Source: Streptomyces diastatochromogenes | Lineage (GTDB): Bacteria > Actinomycetota > Actinomycetes > Streptomycetales > Streptomycetaceae | Reading direction: 5' to 3' | NCBI GenBank assembly: GCA_001418405.1 | Contig: LIQL01000377.1 | Location: 1-36,737, forward strand | DNA length: 36,737 nucleotides | Shown: positions 7,066 to 16,038 of the stretch, piece by piece | Layout: each line of letters begins with the position of its first letter | Position numbering within the stretch: position 1 is the stretch's first letter | The notes under the pieces: model-generated | What the model saw: the letters and a program-made list of their open reading frames with translations, nothing else | What the model was told of the DNA's origin: nothing | Database searches by the model: none | Made by a program: the position numbers and the translations under genes

Positions 7066-10000
7066 TCAGCGCAGCCGCTGACTGATCACCTTCGAGACGC
7101 CGTCCCCCTGCATCGACACGCCGTAGAGCGCGTCGGCGACCTCCATCGTCCGCTTCTGGTGCGTGATCACGATCAGCTGCGAACTCTCCTGGAGCTCCTC
7201 CATGATCCGGATCAGCCGCTGCAGATTGGTGTCGTCCAACGCGGCCTCGACCTCGTCCATCACGTAGAACGGGCTGGGCCGCGCCTTGAAGATCGACACC
7301 AGCAGTGCCACCGCGGTCAGCGACCGCTCACCGCCCGACAGCAGGGAGAGCCGCTTGACCTTCTTGCCCGGCGGGCGCGCCTCCACGTCCACCCCGGTCG
7401 CCAGCATGTCGTCCGGGTTCGTCAGCACCAGCCGCCCCTCGCCCCCCGGGAAGAGGCGCGCGAAGACGCCCTCGAACTCCCGCGCGGTGTCCTGGTACGC
7501 CTCGGTGAAGACCTGCTCGACCCGCTCGTCGACCTCCTTGACCACCCGCAGCAGGTCGGCCCGGGTCTTCTTCAAGTCTTCAAGCTGTTCGCTGAGGAAC
7601 TGGTGCCGCTCCTCCAGCGCCGCGAACTCCTCCAGCGCGAGCGGGTTCACCTTCCCGAGCTGCTGATACGCCCGCTCGGCGGCCTTCAACCGCTTCTCCT
7701 GCTCGGCCCGGACGTAGGGAACCGGCTGGTTCCGCGGGTGTGCCGGGTCCTCGGGCAGCGCCTCGCCTTCGGCCGGCGGGGACGGCGGGACGGGCTGGTC
7801 GGGACCGTACTCCGCCACCAGCGCGGCCGGCTCCACCCCCAGCTCCTCCAGCGCCCGGGCCTCCAACTGCTCGATCCGCAGCCGCTTCTCGGCCCCCAAC
7901 ACCTCGCCGCGATGCACCGAATCGGTCAGTTTGTCCAGCTCGCTCGTCAACTCCCGGCCCTGCTCGCGCTCGGTGGCCAGGGTCCGCTCCCGCTCGTCCT
8001 TGGCGCGTTCAGCGGCGGCCCGCTCCTCCTCGGCCCTGACGACCGACACCTCGACGTGCGCCAGCAGCTGCCGCGCACCCGCGGCCACCGCCCCGGCCAC
8101 CGCGGCCTCGTGCCGCAGTCGGGCCCGCCGCTGCTCGGCGCGGGCCCGCGCCTCGCGCTCCACCCGAGCCGCCCGGTCCAGCCCGTCCGCCCGCCCCGCG
8201 AGCGCCTTGACCCGCTCCTCGTGCGTCCGGGCCTGGAGCCGGGCCTCCATCTCCGTCTGCCGGGCATTGGCCCCGTCGGCCGCCAGCCGGTCGCGCACCG
8301 AGGTGTCGGGCTCCTCGTCGTCCGCGCCCGGGTCCTCCTCGGCCGCGACCAGCCGCGCGGCCAGTTCCTCGGCCTCCTCGGTGGCCCGCGCCAGCGCCTC
8401 CTCGGCCCGCGCGGCCGCGGCGGCGGACCGTTCCGCCTCGCCGGCGGCGGCCCGCGCCTGCCCGGCGAGCCGCCCCAGGTCCCCGGCGACCTTCGACTTC
8501 TCCCGGTCGGCGGCGCGCCGCCGACCGTCCAACTCCTCGACCAGCGCGGCGCACTCGGTCCGCCGCCGCTCCGCCGCGCGCCGCTCCTCGGTCAAGGCGT
8601 CGCAGCGGGCCGCCAGCTCGGTGAGTTCCGCGGCCGCCTCGTCGACCGACGCCTGCACCTCCAGCAGGCTGGGTGCCCCGGCCGACCCGCCCTGCGCGAA
8701 GTGCGCCCCGAGCAGGTCGCCCTCCGCGGTGACGGCGATCAGCTCCGGCCGCGCCACCACCAGTTCCTCGGCCTCCGCCAGCGACCCGACCACCACCACG
8801 TCCCGCAGCAGCCGGGCCAGCGATGCGGTCAACTCCTTGGGTCCGTGGACGAGTTCATGGGCGGGCACCGGCGCCGGCCCGCTCCCCGACCCGCCGGCCG
8901 CACCGCTCCCGGCGATTCCACCGGCCCCGGCGGACGACTCGCCGCCGGCCCGCTCGGCGACCTCCACCGCCACCACGGCCTCCCGCGCCCGGGCCGGCGC
9001 CGGCACCCGCGACGGCCGGGTGCCGCCCAGCACCATCGCCGCCCGCCCGGCGTCCTCCTTCCGCAGCAGTCGCAGCGCCTCCGCCGCCGCGGCCGGATCG
9101 GCGACCGCCACCGCATCCGCGGCGGCCCCCAACGCGGCCGCCACCGCCACCTCGAAGCCCGGCGTGACGGTCAGCAGTTCGGCGGCCGGCCCGAGCACTC
9201 CGCCGATCCGGTCCGCGGCGGCCAGCAGCGCACCGGTGCCGTCCTTGCGGCGCAGCCCGAGGGCGAGCGCGTCATGCCGGGCGGCGGTCGCCGCCCGTTC
9301 CCGTTCGGCCGCGGTCAGCGCCTCCCGCACGACGGTCAGCGCCGAGTCGGCCGCCGCCAGCTCCTGCCGGGCCGCCTCGTACCGTCCGCCGACCTCCGCG
9401 TCGTCCGCGTCCAGCCCGTCGACCTCGGCCTGGAGCTGCTCGTACTCCTCCTGCGCGACGACCGCCCTGCTCCGGGCCGCGTCCCGGGCCTCGACCAGCC
9501 GCCCGATCTCCGCCTGCGCCGAAGCCGCCCGGCCGCGGGCCGCGGTGACCTGTCCGCTCAGCCGGGCCAGGCCCTCGCGCCGGTCCGCCAGGGCTCGCGC
9601 GAGGTCCCGCAGCCGCCGCTCCTCGTCCGCCAACTGCCGCTCCAACGCGGCCCGGTGCTCGACGGTGTCCTCCAACGCCCGGCTCGCCGCCTCCAACGCG
9701 GCCGTCAACTCCGCCTCCTGCTCGCGGATCCGGGCGGCCTCCCGCTCCAGGTCCTCGGGCTCCCGACCGCGCCGCTCCTCCGGCGGGGCCGCCGCGGCGC
9801 TGCGGACCCGGGCCTCGGCCAACGACACGGTGCCCCGCACCCGCTCGGCGAGCTGGGACAACGCGTACCAGGTCTGCTGGGCCCGCTGCACCCGCGGCGC
9901 GAGGGCGCGCACCTCCGCCTCCATGGCCGCCTCGCGCTGCTGTGCGGTGCGCAGCCGCGCCTCCACCGCCTCCTTGCGCTCCTTCAGTGCCGCCTCGTCG

Positions 10001-10737
10001 GCGATCTCGGCGGCCAGCGCCCGGCGCAGCGCGACCAGGTCGTCGGCGAGCAGCCGCAGCCGGGCGTCCCGCAGGTCGGCCTGGATGACGGCGGCCCGCC
10101 GGGCGACCGCGGCCTGCCGCCCCAACGGTTTGAGCTGCCGCCGCAGCTCGTCGGTGAGGTCCTGCACGCGGGCGAGATTGGCCTTCATCGCCTCCAGCTT
10201 CCGCAGCGCCTTCTCCTTGCGCTTGCGGTGCTTGAGCACCCCGGCGGCCTCCTCGATGAACGCCCGGCGGCCCATCGGATCGGCGTGCAGGACGGAGTCG
10301 AGCTGGCCCTGCCCGACGATCACGTGCATCTCGCGGCCGATGCCGGAGTCGGAGAGGAGTTCCTGGATGTCCAGCAGCCGGCAGGTGTCACCGTTGATCT
10401 GGTACTCGCTGCCGCCGTTGCGGAACATGATCCGGGTCAGCGTGACTTCGGCGTACTCGATGGGCAGCGCCCCGTCGGAATTGTCGATCGTCAACGAGAC
10501 CTCGGCGCGGCCGAGCGGCTGCCGCCCGGTCGTCCCGGCGAAGATGACGTCCTCCATCTTCCCGCCGCGCAGCGATTTGGCGCCCTGCTCCCCCATGACC
10601 CACGACAAGGCGTCCACGACGTTGGACTTGCCGGAACCGTTGGGGCCCACGACGCAGGTGATGCCCGGTTCGAACCGGAGCGTCGTGGCGGAGGCGAAGG
10701 ACTTGAAGCCTCGCAGGGTCAGACTCTTCAGATGCAC
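7066..10737 (-). CDS. smc: Chromosome segregation ATPase SMC
   Basis: A 1223-residue SMC protein, core of the condensin-like complex with ScpA and ScpB that organises and segregates the chromosome. Seen in order: Walker A GPNGSGKS at residues 31-38, the Q-loop region, a long coiled coil with heptad-rich Arg/Glu/Ala sequence (about 160-490), a hinge (about 495-690), a second coiled coil, then the ABC signature LSGGERS and Walker B VMDEVEAALDD near the end (about 1130-1165). The hinge contains a Gly/Ser/Ala/Pro-rich insert after the AMVLGG strand. The start chosen is GTG at 10737, giving the family's usual (M)HLKSLTLRGFKSF opening; a longer in-frame start at 10782 adds residues without family support. 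Confidence 0.95.
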   Translation of the reverse strand: MHLKSLTLRGFKSFASATTLRFEPGITCVVGPNGSGKSNVVDALSWVMGEQGAKSLRGGKMEDVIFAGTTGRQPLGRAEVSLTIDNSDGALPIEYAEVTLTRIMFRNGGSEYQINGDTCRLLDIQELLSDSGIGREMHVIVGQGQLDSVLHADPMGRRAFIEEAAGVLKHRKRKEKALRKLEAMKANLARVQDLTDELRRQLKPLGRQAAVARRAAVIQADLRDARLRLLADDLVALRRALAAEIADEAALKERKEAVEARLRTAQQREAAMEAEVRALAPRVQRAQQTWYALSQLAERVRGTVSLAEARVRSAAAAPPEERRGREPEDLEREAARIREQEAELTAALEAASRALEDTVEHRAALERQLADEERRLRDLARALADRREGLARLSGQVTAARGRAASAQAEIGRLVEARDAARSRAVVAQEEYEQLQAEVDGLDADDAEVGGRYEAARQELAAADSALTVVREALTAAERERAATAARHDALALGLRRKDGTGALLAAADRIGGVLGPAAELLTVTPGFEVAVAAALGAAADAVAVADPAAAAEALRLLRKEDAGRAAMVLGGTRPSRVPAPARAREAVVAVEVAERAGGESSAGAGGIAGSGAAGGSGSGPAPVPAHELVHGPKELTASLARLLRDVVVVGSLAEAEELVVARPELIAVTAEGDLLGAHFAQGGSAGAPSLLEVQASVDEAAAELTELAARCDALTEERRAAERRRTECAALVEELDGRRRAADREKSKVAGDLGRLAGQARAAAGEAERSAAAAARAEEALARATEEAEELAARLVAAEEDPGADDEEPDTSVRDRLAADGANARQTEMEARLQARTHEERVKALAGRADGLDRAARVEREARARAEQRRARLRHEAAVAGAVAAGARQLLAHVEVSVVRAEEERAAAERAKDERERTLATEREQGRELTSELDKLTDSVHRGEVLGAEKRLRIEQLEARALEELGVEPAALVAEYGPDQPVPPSPPAEGEALPEDPAHPRNQPVPYVRAEQEKRLKAAERAYQQLGKVNPLALEEFAALEERHQFLSEQLEDLKKTRADLLRVVKEVDERVEQVFTEAYQDTAREFEGVFARLFPGGEGRLVLTNPDDMLATGVDVEARPPGKKVKRLSLLSGGERSLTAVALLVSIFKARPSPFYVMDEVEAALDDTNLQRLIRIMEELQESSQLIVITHQKRTMEVADALYGVSMQGDGVSKVISQRLR

Positions 10738-11148
10738 GCCGTTGAACTCTACCGGCCGCCCCCCGAGGCCCCTCCGCAACATTCCGGCGACCGTCCCGCT
10801 CCCCGTACGGCTCCCTTGTGTGGACCGCTGTTGGCCGTCGGTTCACCGGGAAAGGCAGGCGCCGGTTTCACCGGGTGAGGGGAGGGGCACATCATGCGGT
10901 AAGGACGAACCGAGGGGCTGGGGAAAACCCGCGCGACGGAAGTGACCGAAGGGCACCGAGGTGTCCGGACGGCGCGAAAGAGGTCGCGGAAAAGGCACCG
11001 CGCACGACCGCGAGGACGGAACGGGGATTAATGACGAAGGGACGCCGAAGCGTCCCTTGCAGATCTTGAAGAGCGGTGCCTCAAGCGGCTGGCGTGCAGC
11101 CCGTCCGACCGTGATCTTCGAGCGTGGGACCGGGTGAGGCGATCGGGG
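10738..11148. other. Gene-poor stretch upstream of smc
   Basis: About 400 bases without a convincing gene on either strand. The only strong feature is the terminator at 11037-11058. The remainder is purine-rich on the plus strand and shows no clear promoter for smc. Confidence 0.5.
11037..11058. terminator. Perfect 9-bp hairpin with CGAA tetraloop
   Basis: AAGGGACGC (11037-11045) pairs with GCGTCCCTT (11050-11058). It lies 91 bp 3' of the small coiled-coil gene on the minus strand, and is the likely terminator for it. Confidence 0.65.
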
Positions 11149-11352
11149 TCAGGTGAGCGCGGGCTCCGCCTGGGGTACGTCGATGTCGAGTACCGAGTCG
11201 TCGCGACGCGTGGCAGCGGAGAGCATGTCATTCTCGGCCTGCATCCGAATGAGTTCGGATTCGAGGTCCTGGACGCGCTGCTGAAGCCGTCGCATCTCGG
11301 AGAGGACTCGGGGGTCGGAGCCGCCGACGTAACCGAGAAGCGCCTTTGCCAT
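11149..11352 (-). CDS. Small conserved coiled-coil protein
   Basis: A 67-residue protein beginning MAKALLGYVGGSDPR. Residues 15-50 (LSEMRRLQQRVQDLESELIRMQAEND) have a clear heptad pattern and should form a dimeric coiled coil; the tail is acidic (DDSVLDIDVPQAEPALT). No enzyme motif, membrane segment or signal peptide is seen. Similar short proteins occur beside acyP and smc in Streptomyces, as far as I recall; the role is unknown. The ATG at 11352 has GGAGG 10 bases upstream. It appears to be monocistronic, with its own promoter (11478-11506) and terminator (11037-11058). Confidence 0.75.
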   Translation of the reverse strand: MAKALLGYVGGSDPRVLSEMRRLQQRVQDLESELIRMQAENDMLSAATRRDDSVLDIDVPQAEPALT

Positions 11353-11477
11353 GATGGATGGTCCTCCACAATGAGTGACCGACCGAAGCGGTGTGGGTCG
11401 TGAGGGATTCGCACCCGCGGTGCTTGTCATTCTCCAGGTGTACTCAATGCCAAACAGCTAAGGTGCGCGGGGATTCC

Positions 11478-11506
11478 AGAGTCTCACCAAACGGATGGAC
11501 GGTCAA
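11478..11506 (-). promoter_or_regulatory. Promoter candidate for the small coiled-coil gene
   Basis: TTGACC (11506-11501), 17 bases, GACTCT (11483-11478) on the minus strand. This would give a leader of about 120 bases before the ATG at 11352. The stretch 11507-11734 holds no gene. Confidence 0.45.
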
Positions 11507-11734
11507 CACGATCACACCCCGTATCCTCGGGCACCTGAGAGTGCGCAGCGGCCATGACATGGCGCCGACTCTCCAGAAAGGACCCGCGGGGCGTGGAGAT
11601 CATCCGTACAGCGGCAGCCTTGCACGGGTCGGCCGAGTTGGCAACCACCAGGGCTTATCTCCGGTAAGTAGCTCACGGTGACGTACCGGCCGGAGCCCTT
11701 GGCACGCCCGTCCGGGGGGCCTCTTCGGGCCCGG

Positions 11735-12016
11735 TCAGCGGATCTCGAAGCCGTCGTAGCCGCCTCGCGGAGTGGCCCAAATCTCAGTGACGCCGGTGAC
11801 GGCCCCGGGCGTGTCCCCGGTGCGGAGCCACTCCAGGAGCTGATCGCAACGGTCCTTCGCACCCTCGGCGACGACCTGGACGCGTCCGTCACCGAGATTG
11901 ACCGCGAAACCGGCCAGCCCGCCGATGCGCAAAGCGTTCGCTCGGGTGAACCAGCGGAACCCGACCTCCTGGACCAACCCGCGTACCCACGCGGTCATCC
12001 GCACCTCTTCTTCCAT
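11735..12016 (-). CDS. acyP: Acylphosphatase
   Basis: A 93-residue acylphosphatase, which hydrolyses carboxyl-phosphate bonds such as acetyl phosphate or carbamoyl phosphate. The phosphate-binding loop and catalytic Arg are in [16 protein letters not shown] (residues 13-28) and the catalytic Asn in [16 protein letters not shown] (about residues 37-52). The usual VQGVGFR reads VQEVGFR here, so one glycine of the loop is replaced by Glu, which is odd but leaves the Arg. The length is normal. Start: the ATG at 12016, or the ATG at 11998, which has GAAGAGG at good spacing. The gene is divergent from the CAP-domain gene. Confidence 0.88.
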   Translation of the reverse strand: MEEEVRMTAWVRGLVQEVGFRWFTRANALRIGGLAGFAVNLGDGRVQVVAEGAKDRCDQLLEWLRTGDTPGAVTGVTEIWATPRGGYDGFEIR

Positions 12017-12149
12017 GTGTGCACGTTAACCGGCCAATTGCTCAGCAAGCACATCCGCCCCTGACGCCATGGCGTACAGTCCCCCGACAGCGAGGGCTCA
12101 CCCTTTCGAGTGAGTCACCTTCGGCGCTGCACGGAAGGAACTCCCGCGG

Positions 12150-13133
12150 ATGGGCCGCCATCGACGCTCTGCTCCTCACGCTCCGGAACGCCTGCGTCCA
12201 GGGCAGTTTGACGGTCCGACAGGTGCGGGCGCGCCCGCCGGGCACCGTGGCCACCGGGCGGCCCGCAGGACCGCGCCGGTGCGCACCGGGCTGCTCGGCG
12301 CCTCCGCCGCGGTGGCGATGGGCGCGGTGGCGGTGGCGTCCGGGTTGGTCCCCGGCGGCGGCCGGTTCGAGGTGAGCGGCGGCGGCCCCACCGACCGGGT
12401 GCGCGCCGGCGCGTTGCCGGACGCCCAGCCGCAGGAGAGCTCCGCGGCGCCGATACCCGGGGCCACGGTCGCGGCCGGCCGCGGCGCCGGCGACCCCGCG
12501 TCCCGAGGCACCGGCCGGGCGCCCGCCCCGGATGCCCCCGACGCCCCGGGCTCCGTGGCCTCCTCTCCCGGCTCTCCCGGCTCTCCCGGCTCCTCCGGCT
12601 CCACCGGCACCTCCCCGTCGGTGCCCGGGCCCTCGGCCTCCCCGTCCCGCGCGGCCGACGACCGGCCCTCCGCGCGCCCCACCGACGGACCGACCACCGC
12701 GGCGCCCGGACCGTCGGCGTCCCCGACCGTCCCCGCTGCCACCAGCGGCGGCCCCGAGGCCGCGGCCGAGGCCGAGGTGCTCTCGCTGGTCAACCAGGAA
12801 CGCGCCCGGGTGGGCTGCTCCCCGATCACCACCAGCGGCGAACTGGCCGGTCTGGCCCAGCGGTTCAGCGACGACATGGCGCGCCGCGGGTTCTTCGGCC
12901 ACACCGATCCGGACGGCCACACGCCCTGGGACCGCGCCCGCGTCCAGGGCGTGCCCGACCTCGGCGGGGAGAACATCGCCCGGGGACAGGCCGACGCCCG
13001 GTCCGTGATGGATTCGTGGATGGACGACCCCGGGCACCGCGCCAACATCCTCAACTGCGAGTACAAGACCCTCGGCGTCGGCGCCCACTTCGGCCCGGGC
13101 GGCCCGTGGTGGACGCAGGACTTCGGCTTCTGA
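12150..13133 (+). CDS. Membrane-anchored or secreted CAP-domain (SCP/PR1) protein
   Basis: A 327-residue protein. A basic N-terminus is followed by one hydrophobic segment (about 46-68, LLGASAAVAMGAVAVASGLV), then a roughly 130-residue Pro/Ser/Gly/Ala-rich linker that includes 9-bp coding repeats, then a C-terminal CAP domain (about 205-327). CAP hallmarks are VNQERARVGCSP, FSDDMARRGFFGHTDPDG (catalytic-like His), GENIARGQ, VMDSWMDDPGHRANIL and the final WWTQDFGF. The two Cys (VGC, LNC) probably form a disulfide, consistent with an extracytoplasmic domain. The biochemical role of bacterial CAP proteins is largely unknown. The ATG at 12150 has AAGGA about 10 bases upstream. It converges on mutM with only 31 bp between stops. 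Confidence 0.85.
   Translation: MGRHRRSAPHAPERLRPGQFDGPTGAGAPAGHRGHRAARRTAPVRTGLLGASAAVAMGAVAVASGLVPGGGRFEVSGGGPTDRVRAGALPDAQPQESSAAPIPGATVAAGRGAGDPASRGTGRAPAPDAPDAPGSVASSPGSPGSPGSSGSTGTSPSVPGPSASPSRAADDRPSARPTDGPTTAAPGPSASPTVPAATSGGPEAAAEAEVLSLVNQERARVGCSPITTSGELAGLAQRFSDDMARRGFFGHTDPDGHTPWDRARVQGVPDLGGENIARGQADARSVMDSWMDDPGHRANILNCEYKTLGVGAHFGPGGPWWTQDFGF
12564..12599 (+). repeat. Four 9-bp tandem repeats in the CAP-gene linker
   Basis: Three copies of TCTCCCGGC and one variant TCCTCCGGC, in frame, giving the SPGSPGSPGSSGS part of the linker. Copy number could vary between strains without a frameshift. Confidence 0.7.
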
Positions 13134-13136
13134 CGC

Positions 13137-13185
13137 CGCCCGCCGCGAAGGCGCCCGGCCGCGGTCAGCTCGGGCGCGGCGGGCG
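13137..13185. terminator. Terminator overlapping the end of mutM
   Basis: CGCCCGCCGCG (13137-13147) pairs with CGCGGCGGGCG (13175-13185), an 11-bp stem between convergent genes. The 3' arm lies within the last codons of mutM (stop at 13165). Confidence 0.5.
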
Positions 13186-14112
13186 TTGGCAGCGGGGGCA
13201 GAAGTAGCTGGACCGGTTCATCCAGGGGCGGCGGCGGATGGGGGTGCCGCAGCGGCGGCAGGGTTCGTCCTCGCGGCCGTAGGCGTCCAGCGAGCGTTCG
13301 AAGTAGCCGGACTCGCCGTTGACGTTGACGTAGAGGCTGTCGAAGCTGGTGCCGCCGACGGCCAGGGCCTCGGTCATCACGTCCCGGACATGCCCGAGGA
13401 GCTCGGCGGTGCGGGGGCGGGTGAAGGTGGCGGTCGGCCGGTCGTAGTGGAGCCGGGAGCGCCAGAGCGCCTCGTCGGCGTAGATGTTGCCGACGCCGCT
13501 GATCAGGGTCTGGTCGAGGAGCGCGCGCTTGATCGTGGTGCGGCGGCGGCGCAGCGCGTCGTGGAAGGCGGCGTCGTCGAAGGCCGGGTCGAGCGGGTCC
13601 CGGGCGATGTGCGCGATCACGTCGGGGAGCAGGTCGGGGTCGCCGGGCACGGTGTCGTGCAGCGAGAGGCCGCCGAAGGTGCGCTGGTCGACGAAGCGCA
13701 GCTCGGTGCCGGCGGCTTCGGCGGGGGTGCCGGCGGCGAGGAAGCCGATCCGGATCCGCAGGTGCTTCTCGTCGGGGGCGTCCTGCGGCTGGACCAGCAG
13801 CTGTCCGCTCATCCCGAGGTGGGCGAGGATCGCCAGGCCGTGCGTGACGGACGGGGTGAGGACCGGGGCGATGCCCTCGGCGGCGCTCTGGGCGGACGGG
13901 CCGCCCCCGGCCACCGGGAGCCAGAGGTACTTGCCGCGACGCCGGGCCGGGCCGACGCGCAGTCCCTTGAGCCGGGCGGCGAAGTCGTCCGCGCCGGCGG
14001 TGTGCCGACGGATCGCGCGCGGATGGCGGACCTCGACGGTGTCGATGGTGCGGCCGGTGACCCAGCGCTCCAGTCCGCGGCGGACGACCTCGACCTCGGG
14101 CAGCTCGGGCAC
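13165..14112 (-). CDS. mutM: Formamidopyrimidine-DNA glycosylase (Fpg)
   Basis: A 315-residue base-excision repair enzyme that removes 8-oxoguanine and formamidopyrimidines and nicks the abasic site. The N-terminus PELPEVE carries the catalytic Pro (after Met removal) and Glu; Lys61 in RRGKYLW is the conserved DNA-binding lysine. The C-terminal zinc finger uses C285, C288, C305 and C308, with the conserved Arg300 in NRSSYFC. Length is somewhat above the E. coli enzyme, with a small Ala/Gly-rich insert after residue 65. The start is GTG at 14112 with GAGGAG 5 bases upstream. A strong terminator separates it from rnc, so it probably has its own promoter. Confidence 0.94.
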   Translation of the reverse strand: MPELPEVEVVRRGLERWVTGRTIDTVEVRHPRAIRRHTAGADDFAARLKGLRVGPARRRGKYLWLPVAGGGPSAQSAAEGIAPVLTPSVTHGLAILAHLGMSGQLLVQPQDAPDEKHLRIRIGFLAAGTPAEAAGTELRFVDQRTFGGLSLHDTVPGDPDLLPDVIAHIARDPLDPAFDDAAFHDALRRRRTTIKRALLDQTLISGVGNIYADEALWRSRLHYDRPTATFTRPRTAELLGHVRDVMTEALAVGGTSFDSLYVNVNGESGYFERSLDAYGREDEPCRRCGTPIRRRPWMNRSSYFCPRCQRPPRPS

Positions 14113-14162
14113 GGGTGCTCCTCACGCTCCTCAACGAAGAGTCACAGGACTCTCGGAAAAGA

Positions 14163-14213
14163 CTTCTGACCCCACCCGGAGCGGCCGTCGGGCCGCCCGG
14201 GAGGGGTCAGAAG
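14163..14213 (-). terminator. Long terminator hairpin between rnc and mutM
   Basis: CTTCTGACCCC (14163-14173) pairs with GGGGTCAGAAG (14203-14213). Inside it CCCGG/CCGGG and GCGGCC/GGCCGC continue the stem with only single-base interruptions, about 22 bp in all. It directly follows the rnc stop. Confidence 0.8.
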
Positions 14214-14220
14214 CGGGAAT

Positions 14221-15036
14221 TCAGTTCGCCGGCGACGCAGTGTCGCCGGAAGCCTGAGCCGGGTCGTCGCCGTCCGGCGCCTTCCCCGCCGCCTCGTCCG
14301 CCGCCGCGCGGATCGCGCGCCATGCGGACTCGGCAGCCTGTTGCTCGGCTTCCTTCTTGCTGCGGCCGGTGCCGGTGCCGTACGAGACACCACCGACGCG
14401 GGCAGCAGCAGTAAAGGTCTTCTCGTGGTCCGGGCCGGTCTCGGTGACCAGGTATTCCGGCACACCGAGGCCCTCGGTCGCGGTGAGCTCCTGGAGACTC
14501 GTCTTCCAGTCGAGGCCGGCGCCCAGACTGGAGGACTTCTCGATGAGCGGGTCGAAGAGCCGGTGCACCAGCTCGCCGGCCGCGTCGAGGCCCTGGTCGA
14601 GATAGACCGCGCCGATCACCGCTTCCAGGGTGTCGGCGAGGATGGAGGCCTTGTCCCGGCCGCCCGTGCCTTCTTCGCCCCGTCCGAGGCGGATGAAGGC
14701 GCCGAGGTCGAGGCCGCGGCCCACCTCGGCGAGCGCCCGCGAGTTGACCACCGCGGCCCGCAGTTTGGCCAGTTGGCCTTCCGGCAGGTCGGGGTGGATG
14801 CGGTACAGCGTGTCCGTGACCACCAGGCCGAGGACCGAATCCCCGAGGAATTCGAGCCGCTCGTTGGTGGGCAGGCCGCCGTTCTCGTAGGCGTACGAGC
14901 GGTGCGTCAACGCACGCACCAGAAGGGCGGACTCAAGTGTGTACCCGAGCCGCCCTTCCAGAAGCGAGAGAGACGAGGCCGTGTCCGACGAGGGGGCGTC
15001 TACTGCCTTCTTCGGGCTAGACACAGTGCCTGTCAC
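14221..15036 (-). CDS. rnc: Ribonuclease III
   Basis: A 271-residue double-strand-specific endoribonuclease for rRNA processing and mRNA turnover; the S. coelicolor homologue (AbsB) also affects antibiotic production. The catalytic domain has the signature [13 protein letters not shown] and, later, [15 protein letters not shown] with the metal-binding acidic residues. The C-terminal double-stranded RNA-binding domain runs from DWKTSLQEL to the [14 protein letters not shown] helix. The tail is acidic and Ala-rich. The start is taken as GTG at 15036, 7 bases after the rpmF stop; a second GTG at 15024 is possible. It is the last gene of a DUF177-rpmF-rnc operon. Confidence 0.94.
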   Translation of the reverse strand: MTGTVSSPKKAVDAPSSDTASSLSLLEGRLGYTLESALLVRALTHRSYAYENGGLPTNERLEFLGDSVLGLVVTDTLYRIHPDLPEGQLAKLRAAVVNSRALAEVGRGLDLGAFIRLGRGEEGTGGRDKASILADTLEAVIGAVYLDQGLDAAGELVHRLFDPLIEKSSSLGAGLDWKTSLQELTATEGLGVPEYLVTETGPDHEKTFTAAARVGGVSYGTGTGRSKKEAEQQAAESAWRAIRAAADEAAGKAPDGDDPAQASGDTASPAN

Positions 15037-15043
15037 CAGCCGC

Positions 15044-15217
15044 TCAGACCGCGATGACCTGGCGCTTGTTGTAGGTGCCGCAGCTCGGGCACGCGATGTG
15101 CTGCTGCTTCGGCTCCTGGCAGCGCTCGCACGCAACCAGGGTGGGGACCGCAGCCTTCCACTGCGACCGGCGGTGGCGCGTGTTGCTGCGCGACATCTTC
15201 CGCTTCGGAACAGCCAC
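15044..15217 (-). CDS. rpmF: 50S ribosomal protein L32
   Basis: A 57-residue L32 protein with the basic N-terminus [19 protein letters not shown] and a CxxC...CxxC zinc site (CERC and CPSC). This is therefore the zinc-binding form. The start is GTG at 15217 with AGGAGA 8 bases upstream. It lies 2 bp after the DUF177 gene, an arrangement conserved in many bacteria (yceD-rpmF). Confidence 0.96.
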   Translation of the reverse strand: MAVPKRKMSRSNTRHRRSQWKAAVPTLVACERCQEPKQQHIACPSCGTYNKRQVIAV

Positions 15218-15219
15218 GG

Positions 15220-15879
15220 CTACTTCTCCTGAGGTTCGTCCCCGCCGTCGCGGGGTTCGTTGTCCTTCTCGCGGTCCTGGTTGGACTCGACGAGTTCCTG
15301 CAATGCCGCCCAACGCATGTCGACGGCATCGTGGTGGTGGTCCGGATCGTCCGCGAGCCGCGCTCCGCAATCGGAGCACAGACCCGGGCAGTCCTCCCGG
15401 CACACCGGCTGCAGCGGCAGTGCGAGCACCACCGCGTCCCGCAGCACGGGTTCGAGGTCGAACAGGTCGTCCTCGAGATGGAAGCTGTCTTCCTCGTCCT
15501 CGGCGTCGTCGCCGGACTCAGCAGTCCGGGCGTCGGCGTCGGGGTAGGCGAACAGCTCCTGGAAGTCCGCTGCGAGCACTCGCTCCAGCGGCTCCAGACA
15601 CCTTACGCACTCCCCCGTCACGGTCGCACGGGCGGTGCCCGTTACGAGCACCCCGTCCATGACCGATTCCAGGCGGAGGTCGAGTTCCACCGGAGCGCCC
15701 ACGGGCACTCCGATGACTTCGTTGCCGAGGTCCGCGGGGGCCTCGACGGAGCGGGAGAGCCGCTTCAGCGTGCCGGGACGACGACCCAGCTCGCGTGTGT
15801 CGAACACGAGCGGAGAACGGTGGTCGAGGCGGGCGTTGATGGCTTTCCTGCTTTCTGTACTGCGGTAACAGCCGTCCAC
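15220..15879 (-). CDS. DUF177 (YceD-family) protein
   Basis: A 219-residue (as drawn) YceD/DUF177 protein. The family is linked to ribosome or 23S rRNA biogenesis and is encoded with rpmF. Seen are the N-terminal [13 protein letters not shown], the CVRCLEPLE motif, an acidic linker ([15 protein letters not shown]), and the C-terminal [18 protein letters not shown] with four cysteines, followed by DMRWAALQ. The start is uncertain: the family normally begins just before NARLDHR, but that codon here is ATC, preceded by AGGA at 5-base spacing. The only canonical upstream start is GTG at 15879, which lacks a ribosome site. The upstream 159 bp contain a sepIVA-side terminator and a short repeat. 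Confidence 0.88.
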   Translation of the reverse strand: MDGCYRSTESRKAINARLDHRSPLVFDTRELGRRPGTLKRLSRSVEAPADLGNEVIGVPVGAPVELDLRLESVMDGVLVTGTARATVTGECVRCLEPLERVLAADFQELFAYPDADARTAESGDDAEDEEDSFHLEDDLFDLEPVLRDAVVLALPLQPVCREDCPGLCSDCGARLADDPDHHHDAVDMRWAALQELVESNQDREKDNEPRDGGDEPQEK

Positions 15880-15983
15880 GGCCGGAATACGGCCTGCGGG
15901 CAGCAGTGATCGCGGTCATACACGCGACCGAAGAGCCAGGATACTGGACCGCCCCCGATAGGCCCAATCCGCCTCCGTGACCC

Positions 15984-16003
15984 GCCCGCCTGGGCCGGCG
16001 GGC
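15984..16003 (-). terminator. Terminator after the SepIVA-like gene
   Basis: GCCCGCC (15984-15990) pairs with GGCGGGC (15997-16003) around a 6-base loop, 36 bp past the stop at 16039. Confidence 0.55.
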
Positions 16004-16004
16004 C

Positions 16005-16034
16005 GGGGGCTGCCGGACTGGGGGCTGCCGGACC
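16005..16034. repeat. Tandem 15-bp repeat
   Basis: Two adjacent copies of GGGGGCTGCCGGAC plus one variable base (16005-16019 and 16020-16034), between the terminator and the stop of the SepIVA-like gene. No function is apparent. Confidence 0.6.
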
Positions 16035-16038
16035 GGGC

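Noticed and set aside
7159..10878. Very long open frames opposite smc, and similar ones opposite recG, glcP and leuC
   Set aside because: They mirror the real genes in high-GC DNA, have Arg/Pro/His-rich low-complexity products and no ribosome sites or family motifs.
11400..11500. Possible tRNA or tRNA remnant on the minus strand, with a T-arm-like GGGTGCGAATCCC and a nearby CCCA
   Set aside because: No consistent acceptor, D arm or anticodon arm can be drawn; the presumed acceptor overlaps the T stem.
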